Below are positions 1 through 5,593 of a stretch of 7,353 bases of DNA, piece by piece. Origin of the DNA: Clostridium sp. (GTDB lineage: Bacteria > Bacillota > Clostridia > Clostridiales > Clostridiaceae); the NCBI GenBank assembly GCA_012511315.1, contig JAAZGI010000374.1, forward strand, positions 1-7,353, written 5' to 3'. Under the pieces are notes generated by a model, which saw only the letters and a program-made list of their open reading frames with translations, made no database searches and was not told where the DNA came from. Made by a program: the position numbers and the translations under genes. How positions within the stretch are numbered: position 1 is the stretch's first letter; each line of letters begins with the position of its first letter.

Positions 1-184
1 GCAAAGAACAGGATAAATTAACTCATGGAAATAGAGAAAATAAGATAGAGTTTAGAAAGCCATATTAAATTATTACGAATTTTAAGCATGACAGCCTCAA
101 TCCATAATAAAGTGATCATTATATTAACTTGAATCAGCATATTATAGATTTTATATGGTAAAATATAAGAGTAGTAATTTAATA

Positions 185-200
185 TGTTTCACGTGAAACA
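185..200. promoter_or_regulatory. parS centromere site bound by ParB
   Basis: The 16-mer TGTTTCACGTGAAACA is a perfect palindrome and matches the canonical bacterial parS consensus, the loading site for ParB/Spo0J. Perfect symmetry extends to 24 bp, from 181 to 204. It lies about 280 bp upstream of parA, which fits the known clustering of parS near the origin and the parAB genes. ParB bound here would load as a CTP-dependent sliding clamp and spread over neighbouring DNA. This is the only full parS site I see in the window. Confidence 0.95.
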
Positions 201-449
201 TATTTGCGAATTAAAATAAAACGGAAAATCATAATCTCACCTAGTCGAACTGGTGTTCTAAAAATATATTAAATACGCACTAAATTGGATTTTATTTAAA
301 AATTGTTTATAAAAAAACGAAACGCTATGAGTTCCATTCTAAATAACAACTATTATTACTTTTTATGAAATGCTATAGGTTGGGTTATAAGATATTTATA
401 AAGTTTTATAAATCCTTTTCACTAAGTTCATTTGTGTGTGTAATTTGGC

Positions 450-455
450 TATAAT
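450..455 (+). promoter_or_regulatory. Probable -10 box of the parAB operon promoter
   Basis: A perfect TATAAT sits 27 nt upstream of the parA start codon, giving a short leader that contains the AGGGAG ribosome binding site at 469-474. The -35 is poor: at 17-bp spacing the hexamer is TTCATT (427-432), which matches TTGACA at only three positions. The TG of an extended -10 is also not quite in place. The placement is an inference. Confidence 0.45.
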
Positions 456-482
456 GAAAGGTAAAGTAAGGGAGAACGCGAT

Positions 483-1256
483 TTGAAAATTATCAGTATA
501 TTTAACCAGAAGGGCGGGGTTGGTAAAACAACCACAAATATTAATCTTGCCGCTGGCCTGGCTATGAAAAAAAAGAAAGTTTTGACAATAGATATGGATC
601 CACAGGGAAATACGACATCCGGGTTAGGCATTGATAAACATGAACAACAGCTCTCTACTTATGATCTATTGTTAGGGGATACTCCTACAAAAGAACTCAT
701 TCAGCCCATTGAGAAAGTTCCGGGCTTGTTTATAATTCCGTCAAGTATGGACTTGGCAAGTGCCGATATAGAACTTTCACAACGTGAACATAGAGAAAAA
801 GTTTTGGCGGAGCGCCTCAAGGAAATTGAATCGGAACAGTTTGATTTTGTCTTATTAGATTGTCCACCTTCACTTGGTTTATTAAGTATTAATGCGCTCA
901 CTGCCTCTGATTCGGTAATTATTCCTATGCAGAGCGAATTTTATGCATTAGAAGGGATAAGTCACCTTCTAGCAACCATTGATCGAGTCAACCAAGGTTT
1001 AAATAAAAACTTGATGATTGAAGGCGTACTTTTGGTTATGTACGACCCTCGTAAAAATTTACATTTGGAAGTTGCCAGGGAACTCAAGCAGCACTTCGGG
1101 GATCAAGTTTACCATTCAACCATTCCGCAGAATGTAAGGTTGGCTGAGGCACCTAGTTTTGGAGTACCTGTTTTTCAGTACGACCCCAAATGTAAAGGTG
1201 CAGAAGCGTTTAAAGATTTGGTGAATGAATTCCTAAAGAAAAATAAGGAGAAATAA
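483..1256 (+). CDS. parA: Chromosome partitioning ATPase ParA/Soj
   Basis: This is a ParA/MinD-type ATPase of 257 residues, a typical length for chromosomal Soj. The deviant Walker A motif KGGVGKTT is at residues 10-17, the Walker A' motif DMDPQGN at 37-43, and the Walker B segment FVLLDCPPS at 122-130 with Asp126. ATP-bound dimers bind DNA non-specifically, and ParB stimulates hydrolysis; together they segregate origins and in Firmicutes also modulate DnaA. Translation starts at a TTG: AGGGAG (469-474) lies 8 nt upstream, an in-frame stop occurs at 462-464, and no ATG or GTG could replace it. It is the first gene of the parA-parB-DUF4446 operon and overlaps parB by one base. The family assignment is secure. 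Confidence 0.97.
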   Translation: MKIISIFNQKGGVGKTTTNINLAAGLAMKKKKVLTIDMDPQGNTTSGLGIDKHEQQLSTYDLLLGDTPTKELIQPIEKVPGLFIIPSSMDLASADIELSQREHREKVLAERLKEIESEQFDFVLLDCPPSLGLLSINALTASDSVIIPMQSEFYALEGISHLLATIDRVNQGLNKNLMIEGVLLVMYDPRKNLHLEVARELKQHFGDQVYHSTIPQNVRLAEAPSFGVPVFQYDPKCKGAEAFKDLVNEFLKKNKEK

Positions 1257-2128
1257 TGAGTAAAAAATTCGGTCTAGGGAAAGGACTGGATTCCTTATTG
1301 CCTACAGAAAAAATAGTAACAAAAACAGAAATTGAAATTAAAGCTTCTGATAAAGTTAACATAAACAATTTAAAGCCCAATAAGGAACAGCCAAGAAAAA
1401 ATTTTGATGAAACAAAACTGCTTGAATTATCAGAGTCAATTAAGGAGCATGGAGTAATCCAGCCAATCCTTGTTACCCCAGATAAAAACGGCAAAGATTA
1501 TATGATAGTAGCCGGCGAAAGACGTTGGCGAGCTGCCAAAAGAGCTGGTTTGAAAGAAGTTCCAGTTGTTTTAATGGATCTTTCGGACAAGGAACTTATG
1601 GAAGTTTCTTTAATTGAGAATATTCAACGGCAAGATTTAAATCCAATCGAGGAAGCAATGGCTTTTAAACGATTAACAGACGATTTTAAAATGACTCAGG
1701 AAGAAGTAAGCAAGCGGGTTGGAAAATCTCGAACTGCAATTTCAAACATCATGCGTCTTTTAAATTTAGACTCTCGAGTCCTAGACTATTTAGCAGATGG
1801 TGTTATTTTTGAGGGGCATGGTCGAGCTTTACTCGGTATGGCTGATAAAGATTTACAGTATGAAATTTGCCAAAAGATAATAGATGATGGGATGTCTGTA
1901 CGAAGTGCTGAAAGCTATGTTAAGAACTACGATAAAATGAAAGAGCTTCGCTCCAAGGAAAGAAAAAAAGATATATTTTTAGCGGACTTGGAAAAGAAAA
2001 TAGGAGATTACTTTGGTACAAAGGTGGTCTTTAAACCGAAAGCCAAAAATCGTGGGAAAATTGAAATTGAATATTACAATCAAGAAGACTTAGAGCGGAT
2101 TCTTGAATTATTGAATGCAGAAGAGTAA
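1256..2128 (+). CDS. parB: Chromosome partitioning protein ParB/Spo0J
   Basis: This is a 290-residue ParB with the full domain order. The N-terminal ParA-interacting peptide (GLGKGLDSLL, residues 6-15) is followed by the CTP-binding/ParB N-domain with GERRW at 87-91 and ENIQRQDLNPIEEA at 121-134. A helix-turn-helix at about 147-166 (TQEEVSKRVGKSRTAISN) reads parS, and a charged C-terminal dimerisation domain ends the protein. It binds parS (one copy at 185-200), slides as a CTP clamp and recruits SMC to the origin. The ATG shares its A with the parA stop codon (TAATG), and AAGGAG at 1245-1250 lies inside the parA end, so the two genes are probably translationally coupled. It could in principle be the paralogue Noc, but the HTH, the parA linkage and the canonical parS site favour ParB. 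Confidence 0.97.
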   Translation: MSKKFGLGKGLDSLLPTEKIVTKTEIEIKASDKVNINNLKPNKEQPRKNFDETKLLELSESIKEHGVIQPILVTPDKNGKDYMIVAGERRWRAAKRAGLKEVPVVLMDLSDKELMEVSLIENIQRQDLNPIEEAMAFKRLTDDFKMTQEEVSKRVGKSRTAISNIMRLLNLDSRVLDYLADGVIFEGHGRALLGMADKDLQYEICQKIIDDGMSVRSAESYVKNYDKMKELRSKERKKDIFLADLEKKIGDYFGTKVVFKPKAKNRGKIEIEYYNQEDLERILELLNAEE

Positions 2129-2138
2129 AAGGGGATAA

Positions 2139-2729
2139 ATGATGACTTTTTTGGATCAATTAGGCCCAGTCGTGTCAGTAGTGTTGCTTGTTCTCATTGC
2201 TACGGTGATAGGGTTAGGAATAATAGTATTTAAAATGCATGGAAAACTAAATAAAATAGAAACTGCATACCGAAGAACTTTTCGAGTCGGCCGAGGTAAA
2301 ATTTTAGAAGAGCTTATTACAGAGAACTTAAATATTATGGAAGAAGCTTCAGCTGTTTCAAAAGAAGTATCCGCTAAGATGGAGAAGCTTGAATCCGATA
2401 TGGCCCGTGCAATTCAAAATGTGGGCATAGTTAGGTATCGAGCCTTTAAAGACATGGGACCTGAACTCTCCTTCTCCATGGCTTTATTAGATGCACACAG
2501 AGATGGCGTAATTATTACCAATATTTTCGGAGGATCTAATTGTTCTGTTTATTCAAAGCCGATTCAAGATGGAAAGTCAGACTTTTTACTTTCTATTGAA
2601 GAAAAAGAAGCCCTTGAAATTGCATTGTCAGATAAACCGAATAAAATACCAGAACCATTAAAAAAGCCAACGATTCCCAGCATGATTGCAGCTGCAGTCT
2701 CTAATAACATTTTAGCGCCTAAAAACTAA
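2139..2729 (+). CDS. DUF4446 family membrane-anchored protein
   Basis: This protein of unknown function has one N-terminal transmembrane helix (about residues 11-31) and a helical, charged segment likely to form a coiled coil (about 55-92). A conserved C-terminal domain follows, with VRYRAFKDMGPELSFSMALLD (98-118 region), DGVIITNIFG (122-131), and then YSKPI and GKSDFLLSIEEKEALE. This pattern matches DUF4446, a family common in Clostridia and often found directly after parB. The tail after about residue 168 is proline- and alanine-rich and may be variable. The gene follows parB by 10 nt and shares its operon, so a role at the membrane linked to origin positioning is possible but unproven. Two adjacent ATGs are possible starts; GGGG at 2131-2134 is better spaced from the second (2142). 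Confidence 0.85.
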   Translation: MMTFLDQLGPVVSVVLLVLIATVIGLGIIVFKMHGKLNKIETAYRRTFRVGRGKILEELITENLNIMEEASAVSKEVSAKMEKLESDMARAIQNVGIVRYRAFKDMGPELSFSMALLDAHRDGVIITNIFGGSNCSVYSKPIQDGKSDFLLSIEEKEALEIALSDKPNKIPEPLKKPTIPSMIAAAVSNNILAPKN

Positions 2730-2770
2730 GTTTGATCTTTTATCGTAAGATGTTACCATTAAGAAATTTT

Positions 2771-2817
2771 AAAAGAGACGATTGAGAATCGAAGTTGGAT
2801 TTTCAATCGTCTCTTTT
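2771..2817 (+). terminator. Intrinsic terminator of the parAB operon
   Basis: A 20-bp stem (2771-2790 with 2798-2817, one G-U pair) closes a 7-nt loop. The stem begins AAAAGAGACGATTGA and ends TCTCTTTT, so the U-tract is part of the stem base. A-rich sequence on the 5' side suggests it could also work in the reverse direction. It lies 41 nt after the DUF4446 stop. Confidence 0.85.
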
Positions 2818-3032
2818 ATCGCCTGGTGTTCATTGTGAAGGCTCTTAATTTGAATTTAAATTAAAAACCAACTTATTTCGATCTTACGTTTTAAACCATG
2901 TTAAAAACTCGTAAGCTTTCATTTTTCGAGAATTAGATTAAAAACCTAACACTCAAAAGAAAAAGCTATAATAAAAAATGTATAATAAAATTTGAAACAT
3001 GAATAATTTGATTGTTTCTGATGGAGGAACCT
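2818..3032. other. Intergenic spacer with an imperfect hairpin and -10-like boxes
   Basis: This gene-free stretch holds an imperfect inverted repeat. CTTACG (2883-2888) pairs with CGTAAG (2910-2915), and inside it TTTTAA (2889-2894) pairs with TTAAAA (2901-2906), leaving a 3-nt bulge and a 6-nt loop. Two perfect TATAAT hexamers at 2967-2972 and 2981-2986 are candidate -10 boxes for the channel gene, but neither has a recognisable -35 at 16-18 bp. A GGAGG ribosome binding site is at 3023-3027. Confidence 0.45.
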
Positions 3033-3869
3033 ATGAATCTAGAGGAAATATGGTTGACCATGAAACCAGGCCTTGTATCAATTCCCGGGAAATTGGTTGC
3101 ATCGCTGTTAGTAGTGTTTGCCGTTAACATTGTCAATAAGCTACTGCATTATATCATTGATCGCTCCTTGGATACCAAGATAATGAACCACGATATTGTG
3201 GCACAAAATATTCGCGCCAAGACCCTACGCTCGATTCTACGTAGCATTACCACCTACACTTTAAATATTTTTGCTTTGCTATACATTGTGACAGTATTTG
3301 TAGGACCTTTAGGACTTACTCTCACATCCATTGGGGGGGTTGCCTTAGGTTTTGGAGCACAGAGTTTTGTGAAAGATATTATTGCTGGAATTTTTATTTT
3401 GATGGAAGATAAATTTAAAATTGGAGAATACATATCAATAGGATCTCACCAAGGTACTGTTGAAGATATTGGATTAAGAACGACGGTGTTACGGGATTTT
3501 AATGGAGACATGCATATAATACCCAATGGGAATATCCAAGAAGTTACCAATGTATCCCGCGGGGATCGCCGCTTCATGGTGGATATATTAATTTCAGAAG
3601 CCAGCGAAATAGAACAGGCTGCTCTGATTTTGCAAGACGTTGCTGAGGACTTTAAAAAGAGTCACGATAACCTACTCAATGGACCAAGTTATATCGGAGT
3701 GGTTAACAACCGGGACATAGGTGCAACATTAAGAGTGCAAGGGCGAGCGGAATATGAATATCACTGGGCTTATGAGAATGATTTAAGACAAAATATCCTC
3801 AAACGCTTAACGGAAGCTGGTATAAAGACAGGAGTTAAGTTGTATTCAGAAGGGGGTATGGTAAAATGA
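3033..3869 (+). CDS. MscS-family small-conductance mechanosensitive channel
   Basis: This is a 278-residue membrane channel of the MscS superfamily, the size of compact Firmicutes members such as YkuT. Predicted membrane helices lie at about 17-42, 75-92 and 97-125. The third carries the pore-lining signature GGVALGFGAQSFVKD (101-115), rich in alternating Gly and Ala. The cytoplasmic beta domain follows (GEYISIGSHQGTVEDIGLRTTVLRD region), with the family's IPNG motif. It should open under membrane tension to release solutes on hypo-osmotic shock. I chose the ATG at 3033 because GGAGG (3023-3027) lies 5 nt upstream; an in-frame TTG at 3012 would add seven residues but has no such site. Its stop overlaps the next gene by 4 nt. 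It is probably a two-gene unit with the DUF951 gene, separate from parAB because of the terminator upstream. Confidence 0.93.
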   Translation: MNLEEIWLTMKPGLVSIPGKLVASLLVVFAVNIVNKLLHYIIDRSLDTKIMNHDIVAQNIRAKTLRSILRSITTYTLNIFALLYIVTVFVGPLGLTLTSIGGVALGFGAQSFVKDIIAGIFILMEDKFKIGEYISIGSHQGTVEDIGLRTTVLRDFNGDMHIIPNGNIQEVTNVSRGDRRFMVDILISEASEIEQAALILQDVAEDFKKSHDNLLNGPSYIGVVNNRDIGATLRVQGRAEYEYHWAYENDLRQNILKRLTEAGIKTGVKLYSEGGMVK

Positions 3870-4060
3870 TTAGTGAATATGATATTGGAACCATTGTAGA
3901 AATGAAAAAGAAGCATCCTTGCGGCTCGCACCAATGGGAAGTGATTCGGATGGGTGCTGATATTAAAATTAAATGTTTAGGTTGTGGCCGAATGGTAATG
4001 CTGGCTCGTAAAAAATTTGAAAAAGATGCCAAAAAAGTCATTAGTTCACTTGAAAATTAA
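3866..4060 (+). CDS. DUF951 family small zinc-ribbon-like protein
   Basis: This small protein of 64 residues has the conserved DUF951 pattern: DIGTIVEMKKKHPCGSHQWEV, then IKIKCLGCGRMVMLAR. Cys19 and His22 (C-x2-H), with Cys37 and Cys40 (C-x2-C), could form a zinc-binding ribbon, though metal binding is inferred. The family is near-universal in Firmicutes (YyzM in Bacillus subtilis) and its function is unknown. Its ATG overlaps the channel gene stop (ATGA), so translation is probably coupled to the channel. No strong independent ribosome binding site is visible. A basic C-terminal helix (KKFEKDAKK) would suit nucleic-acid contact, but that is speculation. Confidence 0.9.
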   Translation: MISEYDIGTIVEMKKKHPCGSHQWEVIRMGADIKIKCLGCGRMVMLARKKFEKDAKKVISSLEN

Positions 4061-4079
4061 AAATAATCAATAATATTAA

Positions 4080-4108
4080 TTGTAATGTTTAATACTCTGT
4101 GCTAAAAT
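4080..4108 (+). promoter_or_regulatory. Promoter of the rpsF-ssb-rpsR operon
   Basis: A -35 TTGTAA (4080-4085) and a -10 TAAAAT (4103-4108) are separated by exactly 17 bp. The -10 is extended by TGC immediately upstream (4100-4102). This is the best sigma-A-type promoter in the window. Transcription would start near 4115, giving a leader of about 58 nt before rpsF. Confidence 0.8.
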
Positions 4109-4121
4109 TAGAAATTGCAAT

Positions 4122-4157
4122 CCCTGTTATGTGAAATGCATAACCATTAGTCCAGGG
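4122..4157 (+). promoter_or_regulatory. Candidate S6:S18 autoregulatory leader hairpin
   Basis: In the rpsF leader, CCCTG (4122-4126) pairs with CAGGG (4153-4157), and TTATG (4127-4131) pairs with CATAA (4139-4143) under a small GAAAT loop. A 9-nt bulge lies on the 3' side (4144-4152, CCATTAGTC). rpsF leaders in many bacteria carry a bulged hairpin bound by the S6:S18 complex, usually with a CCG trinucleotide in the bulge. Here the bulge starts CCA, so identity with that family is not certain. The stem ends three bases before the Shine-Dalgarno sequence, suitable for translational control. Confidence 0.5.
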
Positions 4158-4172
4158 GGAGGAGGTGACATT

Positions 4173-4460
4173 ATGAAAAAGTATGAAACCATATTTATTG
4201 CACATCCATCTTTAGACGAAGACGGTGTAAATACCCTTATCGAAAGATTTAAAGGTGTAATAGAGAATGGCGGCGGTACAGTAGCTAATGTTGATTTGTG
4301 GGGCAAGAGAAGACTTGCTTACGAAATCAAAAAAGTTAGTGAAGGTACTTACGTATTGATGAACTTTGAAAGTGATTCAGCATTGCCGAAGGAACTCGCC
4401 AGAATTTACAGAATTACTGACGGAGTACTTCGCCACATCATCGTAGCATTAGATAAATAA
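4173..4460 (+). CDS. rpsF: 30S ribosomal protein S6
   Basis: This is ribosomal protein S6 at 95 residues, the usual bacterial length. It opens MKKYETIFIAHPSLDEDGV and contains the typical WGKRRLAYEIKKVSEGTYVLMNF core (from about residue 42) and the RITDGVLRHIIVALDK ending. S6 pairs with S18 on the 30S platform. The start is fixed by a near-perfect anti-16S match AGGAGGTGA (4160-4168). An in-frame GTG at 4131 is the wrong start because it falls inside the leader hairpin and lacks a ribosome binding site. It is the first gene of an operon with ssb (12-nt gap) and rpsR, the classical order. Expression is probably autoregulated through the leader hairpin. Confidence 0.98.
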   Translation: MKKYETIFIAHPSLDEDGVNTLIERFKGVIENGGGTVANVDLWGKRRLAYEIKKVSEGTYVLMNFESDSALPKELARIYRITDGVLRHIIVALDK

Positions 4461-4472
4461 GGATGGTGTAAA

Positions 4473-4910
4473 ATGAATAAAGTAGTATTAATAGGAAGAT
4501 TAACAAAGGACCCTGAATTAAGGTACACACCTGGTGCCGGCACTGCCGTCACAACAATAACACTGGCCGTCGATCGCAGATTTAAGAAAGATGGACAGAA
4601 GGAAGCAGATTTCATTCCAATCGTAATCTGGGGCAAGCAGGCGGAAGCCACTGCTCAATATATTACAAAAGGAAAATTGATTAGTGTTGCCGGAAGAATT
4701 CAGACCAGATCCTATGATGCCAAAGATGGTTCCAAACGCTATGTCACTGAAGTAGTTGCTGAAGAAGTTGAGTTCATCGAATGGGGTGACGGACCTCGAG
4801 GTAACAACAATTTTGCCAGACCAGGCGAAAATGATAATAACAGAGGAAGCGACTTTGGATCAGGATTTGAGGATATGACTCCAGTGGATGAGGGAGATAT
4901 CCCGTTCTAA
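4473..4910 (+). CDS. ssb: Single-stranded DNA-binding protein SSB
   Basis: This is a 145-residue SSB. The N-terminal OB fold (about 1-105) starts [20 protein letters not shown] and holds the conserved [12 protein letters not shown] segment with Trp53, a DNA-stacking position. A Gly/Asn-rich flexible linker follows (about 106-135). The acidic tip DEGDIPF (139-145) is the docking site for replication and repair partners. It acts as a tetramer that protects single-stranded DNA at forks. Its place between rpsF and rpsR identifies it as the main replicative SSB rather than a phage or plasmid copy. The ribosome binding region is modest (AAGGATGGTG, 4459-4468), which may hold its level below that of the ribosomal proteins. 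Confidence 0.98.
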   Translation: MNKVVLIGRLTKDPELRYTPGAGTAVTTITLAVDRRFKKDGQKEADFIPIVIWGKQAEATAQYITKGKLISVAGRIQTRSYDAKDGSKRYVTEVVAEEVEFIEWGDGPRGNNNFARPGENDNNRGSDFGSGFEDMTPVDEGDIPF

Positions 4911-4994
4911 ACCAAACCGCGAATAGGCAGAAACCCTGCCAACGGTTATTCATCCGAAAATCCCTAAAGGGAATTAAGGAAAGGAGGATAACAA
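4911..4994 (+). promoter_or_regulatory. ssb-rpsR spacer with small hairpins
   Basis: The 84-nt spacer is longer than expected inside this operon. GGCAG (4926-4930) and CTGCC (4936-4940) form a hairpin with a 5-nt loop, enclosed by AACCG (4915-4919) paired with CGGTT (4943-4947). A second short hairpin, TCCC-TAAA-GGGA (4961-4972), lies just before the rpsR ribosome binding site AAGGAGG (4981-4987). No U-tract follows either hairpin, so these look like processing or translational-control elements, not terminators. Confidence 0.4.
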
Positions 4995-5285
4995 ATGGCT
5001 AGAGAAAGTTCAGAAAGAAGAGATTCCAGATCAGGCGGTCAGAGAGATTTTAAAAGATCTAACCCTAGAATGAGACGTTCCAGACGGAAAGTCTGCCAGT
5101 TCTGTGTTGATAAAACAGATAATATTGATTACAAAGATGTTCCAAAGCTGAGAAAGTTTATCACAGAAAGAGGAAAGATTCTTCCAAGAAGAATTTCCGG
5201 AACCTGTGCAAAGCACCAGAGAACACTAACATCAGCAATCAAGAGATCAAGAAATATTGCATTACTTCCGTTCACAACGGACTAA
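4995..5285 (+). CDS. rpsR: 30S ribosomal protein S18, zinc-binding form
   Basis: This is ribosomal protein S18 at 96 residues, somewhat longer than the usual 75-80 because of an Arg/Ser-rich N-terminal extension of about 25 residues. The core carries KVCQFCVDK, the [19 protein letters not shown] region and [12 protein letters not shown]. Cys34, Cys37, Cys71 and His74 form a C-x2-C / C-x2-H zinc ribbon, the zinc-dependent (C+) form. Many bacteria keep a cysteine-free paralogue for zinc starvation; none is in this window. S18 binds S6 on the 30S platform and the S6:S18 complex probably represses this operon. The start is set by AAGGAGG (4981-4987), 7 nt upstream of the ATG. It is the last gene of the operon. 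Confidence 0.98.
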   Translation: MARESSERRDSRSGGQRDFKRSNPRMRRSRRKVCQFCVDKTDNIDYKDVPKLRKFITERGKILPRRISGTCAKHQRTLTSAIKRSRNIALLPFTTD

Positions 5286-5290
5286 ATGTT

Positions 5291-5330
5291 AAAAAAGAGA
5301 GTTTGTACATCGGTACAGGCTCTCTTTTTT
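5291..5330 (+). terminator. Intrinsic terminator after rpsR, probably bidirectional
   Basis: AAAAAAGAGAG (5291-5301) pairs with CTCTCTTTTTT (5320-5330). The inner stem continues through TTTGTAC and GTACAGG, with two G-U pairs, to a 4-nt ATCG loop. Flanking A6 and T6 tracts suggest it works in both directions. It starts 5 nt after the rpsR stop. Confidence 0.93.
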
Positions 5331-5344
5331 ATGATTTTACGCCA

Positions 5345-5570
5345 GCCTAGTAAGTTTGTAATTACATGCTGGTGAATATCCAGTCGAAAGTAAGGACCAA
5401 GACGTCCTGCAGCCGCTAAGCTGACTACAAACTTACTAGGCAAACTCATGATTCATAGGACAAGGACTACAGGGAAGCTCATCCTGGGGTTGATGATGGG
5501 GGGCTAAAAGTAGGAATACTAGTTAGTTTAGGTTGACCACTCAAACCAGTGCTCTGCTTTACAAACTAAT
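5345..5570 (+). ncRNA. Unassigned structured RNA candidate between rpsR and the aminopeptidase
   Basis: The stretch has no ORF but strong RNA-like structure. Stem A (5345-5360 with 5426-5441) is a perfect 16-bp helix. It encloses three short hairpins: CTGG/CCAG (5369-5383, loop TGAATAT), AGGAC/GTCCT (5393-5408) and CAGC/GCTG (5410-5423). About 80 nt later, stem E (5522-5529 with 5563-5570) encloses CACT/AGTG (5538-5551). Between them lies a purine-rich segment with G runs at 5486-5489 and 5498-5503. The arms of A and E are near-copies and can swap partners. Purine-rich single-stranded parts favour + strand transcription, but this is an inference. No clear promoter precedes it; a TATGAT at 5330-5335 is the nearest -10-like box. 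I do not recognise its family. Confidence 0.5.
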
Positions 5571-5593
5571 GGTGAAATATCATTTTTGATTCG

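Larger units (their letters stand above)
1..482. other. AT-rich gene-poor region upstream of parA
   Basis: No convincing gene is visible on either strand. The stretch is very AT-rich, with many A and T runs. Its one clear functional element is the parS palindrome at 185-200. An extended -10-like string TGGTAAAAT lies at 156-164, just before parS, but has no good -35. Firmicutes often carry rsmG or noc immediately upstream of parA; neither is recognisable here, although such a gene could end just outside the window. Confidence 0.6.

Noticed and set aside
3..68. Open frame at the left edge ending in TAA, possible 3' end of an upstream gene
   Set aside because: Only 21 codons are visible, and the residues (ending EFRKPY) do not match RsmG, Noc or MnmG C-termini that I know. 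An open frame this short is expected by chance.
435..443. DnaA-box-like string TGTGTGTAA upstream of parA
   Set aside because: It is a single copy with two mismatches to the DnaA box consensus, and no cluster suggests an origin.
3012..3032. TTG start extending the MscS gene
   Set aside because: The GGAGG at 3023-3027 clearly serves the ATG at 3033 and would lie within the extended coding sequence.
4131..4172. GTG start extending rpsF by 14 residues
   Set aside because: It lies inside the leader hairpin without a ribosome binding site. S6 proteins start at the MKKYE position, which has a near-perfect Shine-Dalgarno sequence.
5368..5423. Cobalamin riboswitch or twister-sister ribozyme, suggested by the GGTGAATATCC hairpin
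   Set aside because: The hairpin resembles elements of both classes, but the B12 box and the other conserved core strings are absent and the following hairpins do not fit either architecture.
5345..5570. Group I or group II intron, or an IS200/IS605-type element
   Set aside because: I find no group II domain V triad hairpin, no group I core sequences, no transposase or reverse transcriptase, and no interrupted gene at the borders.
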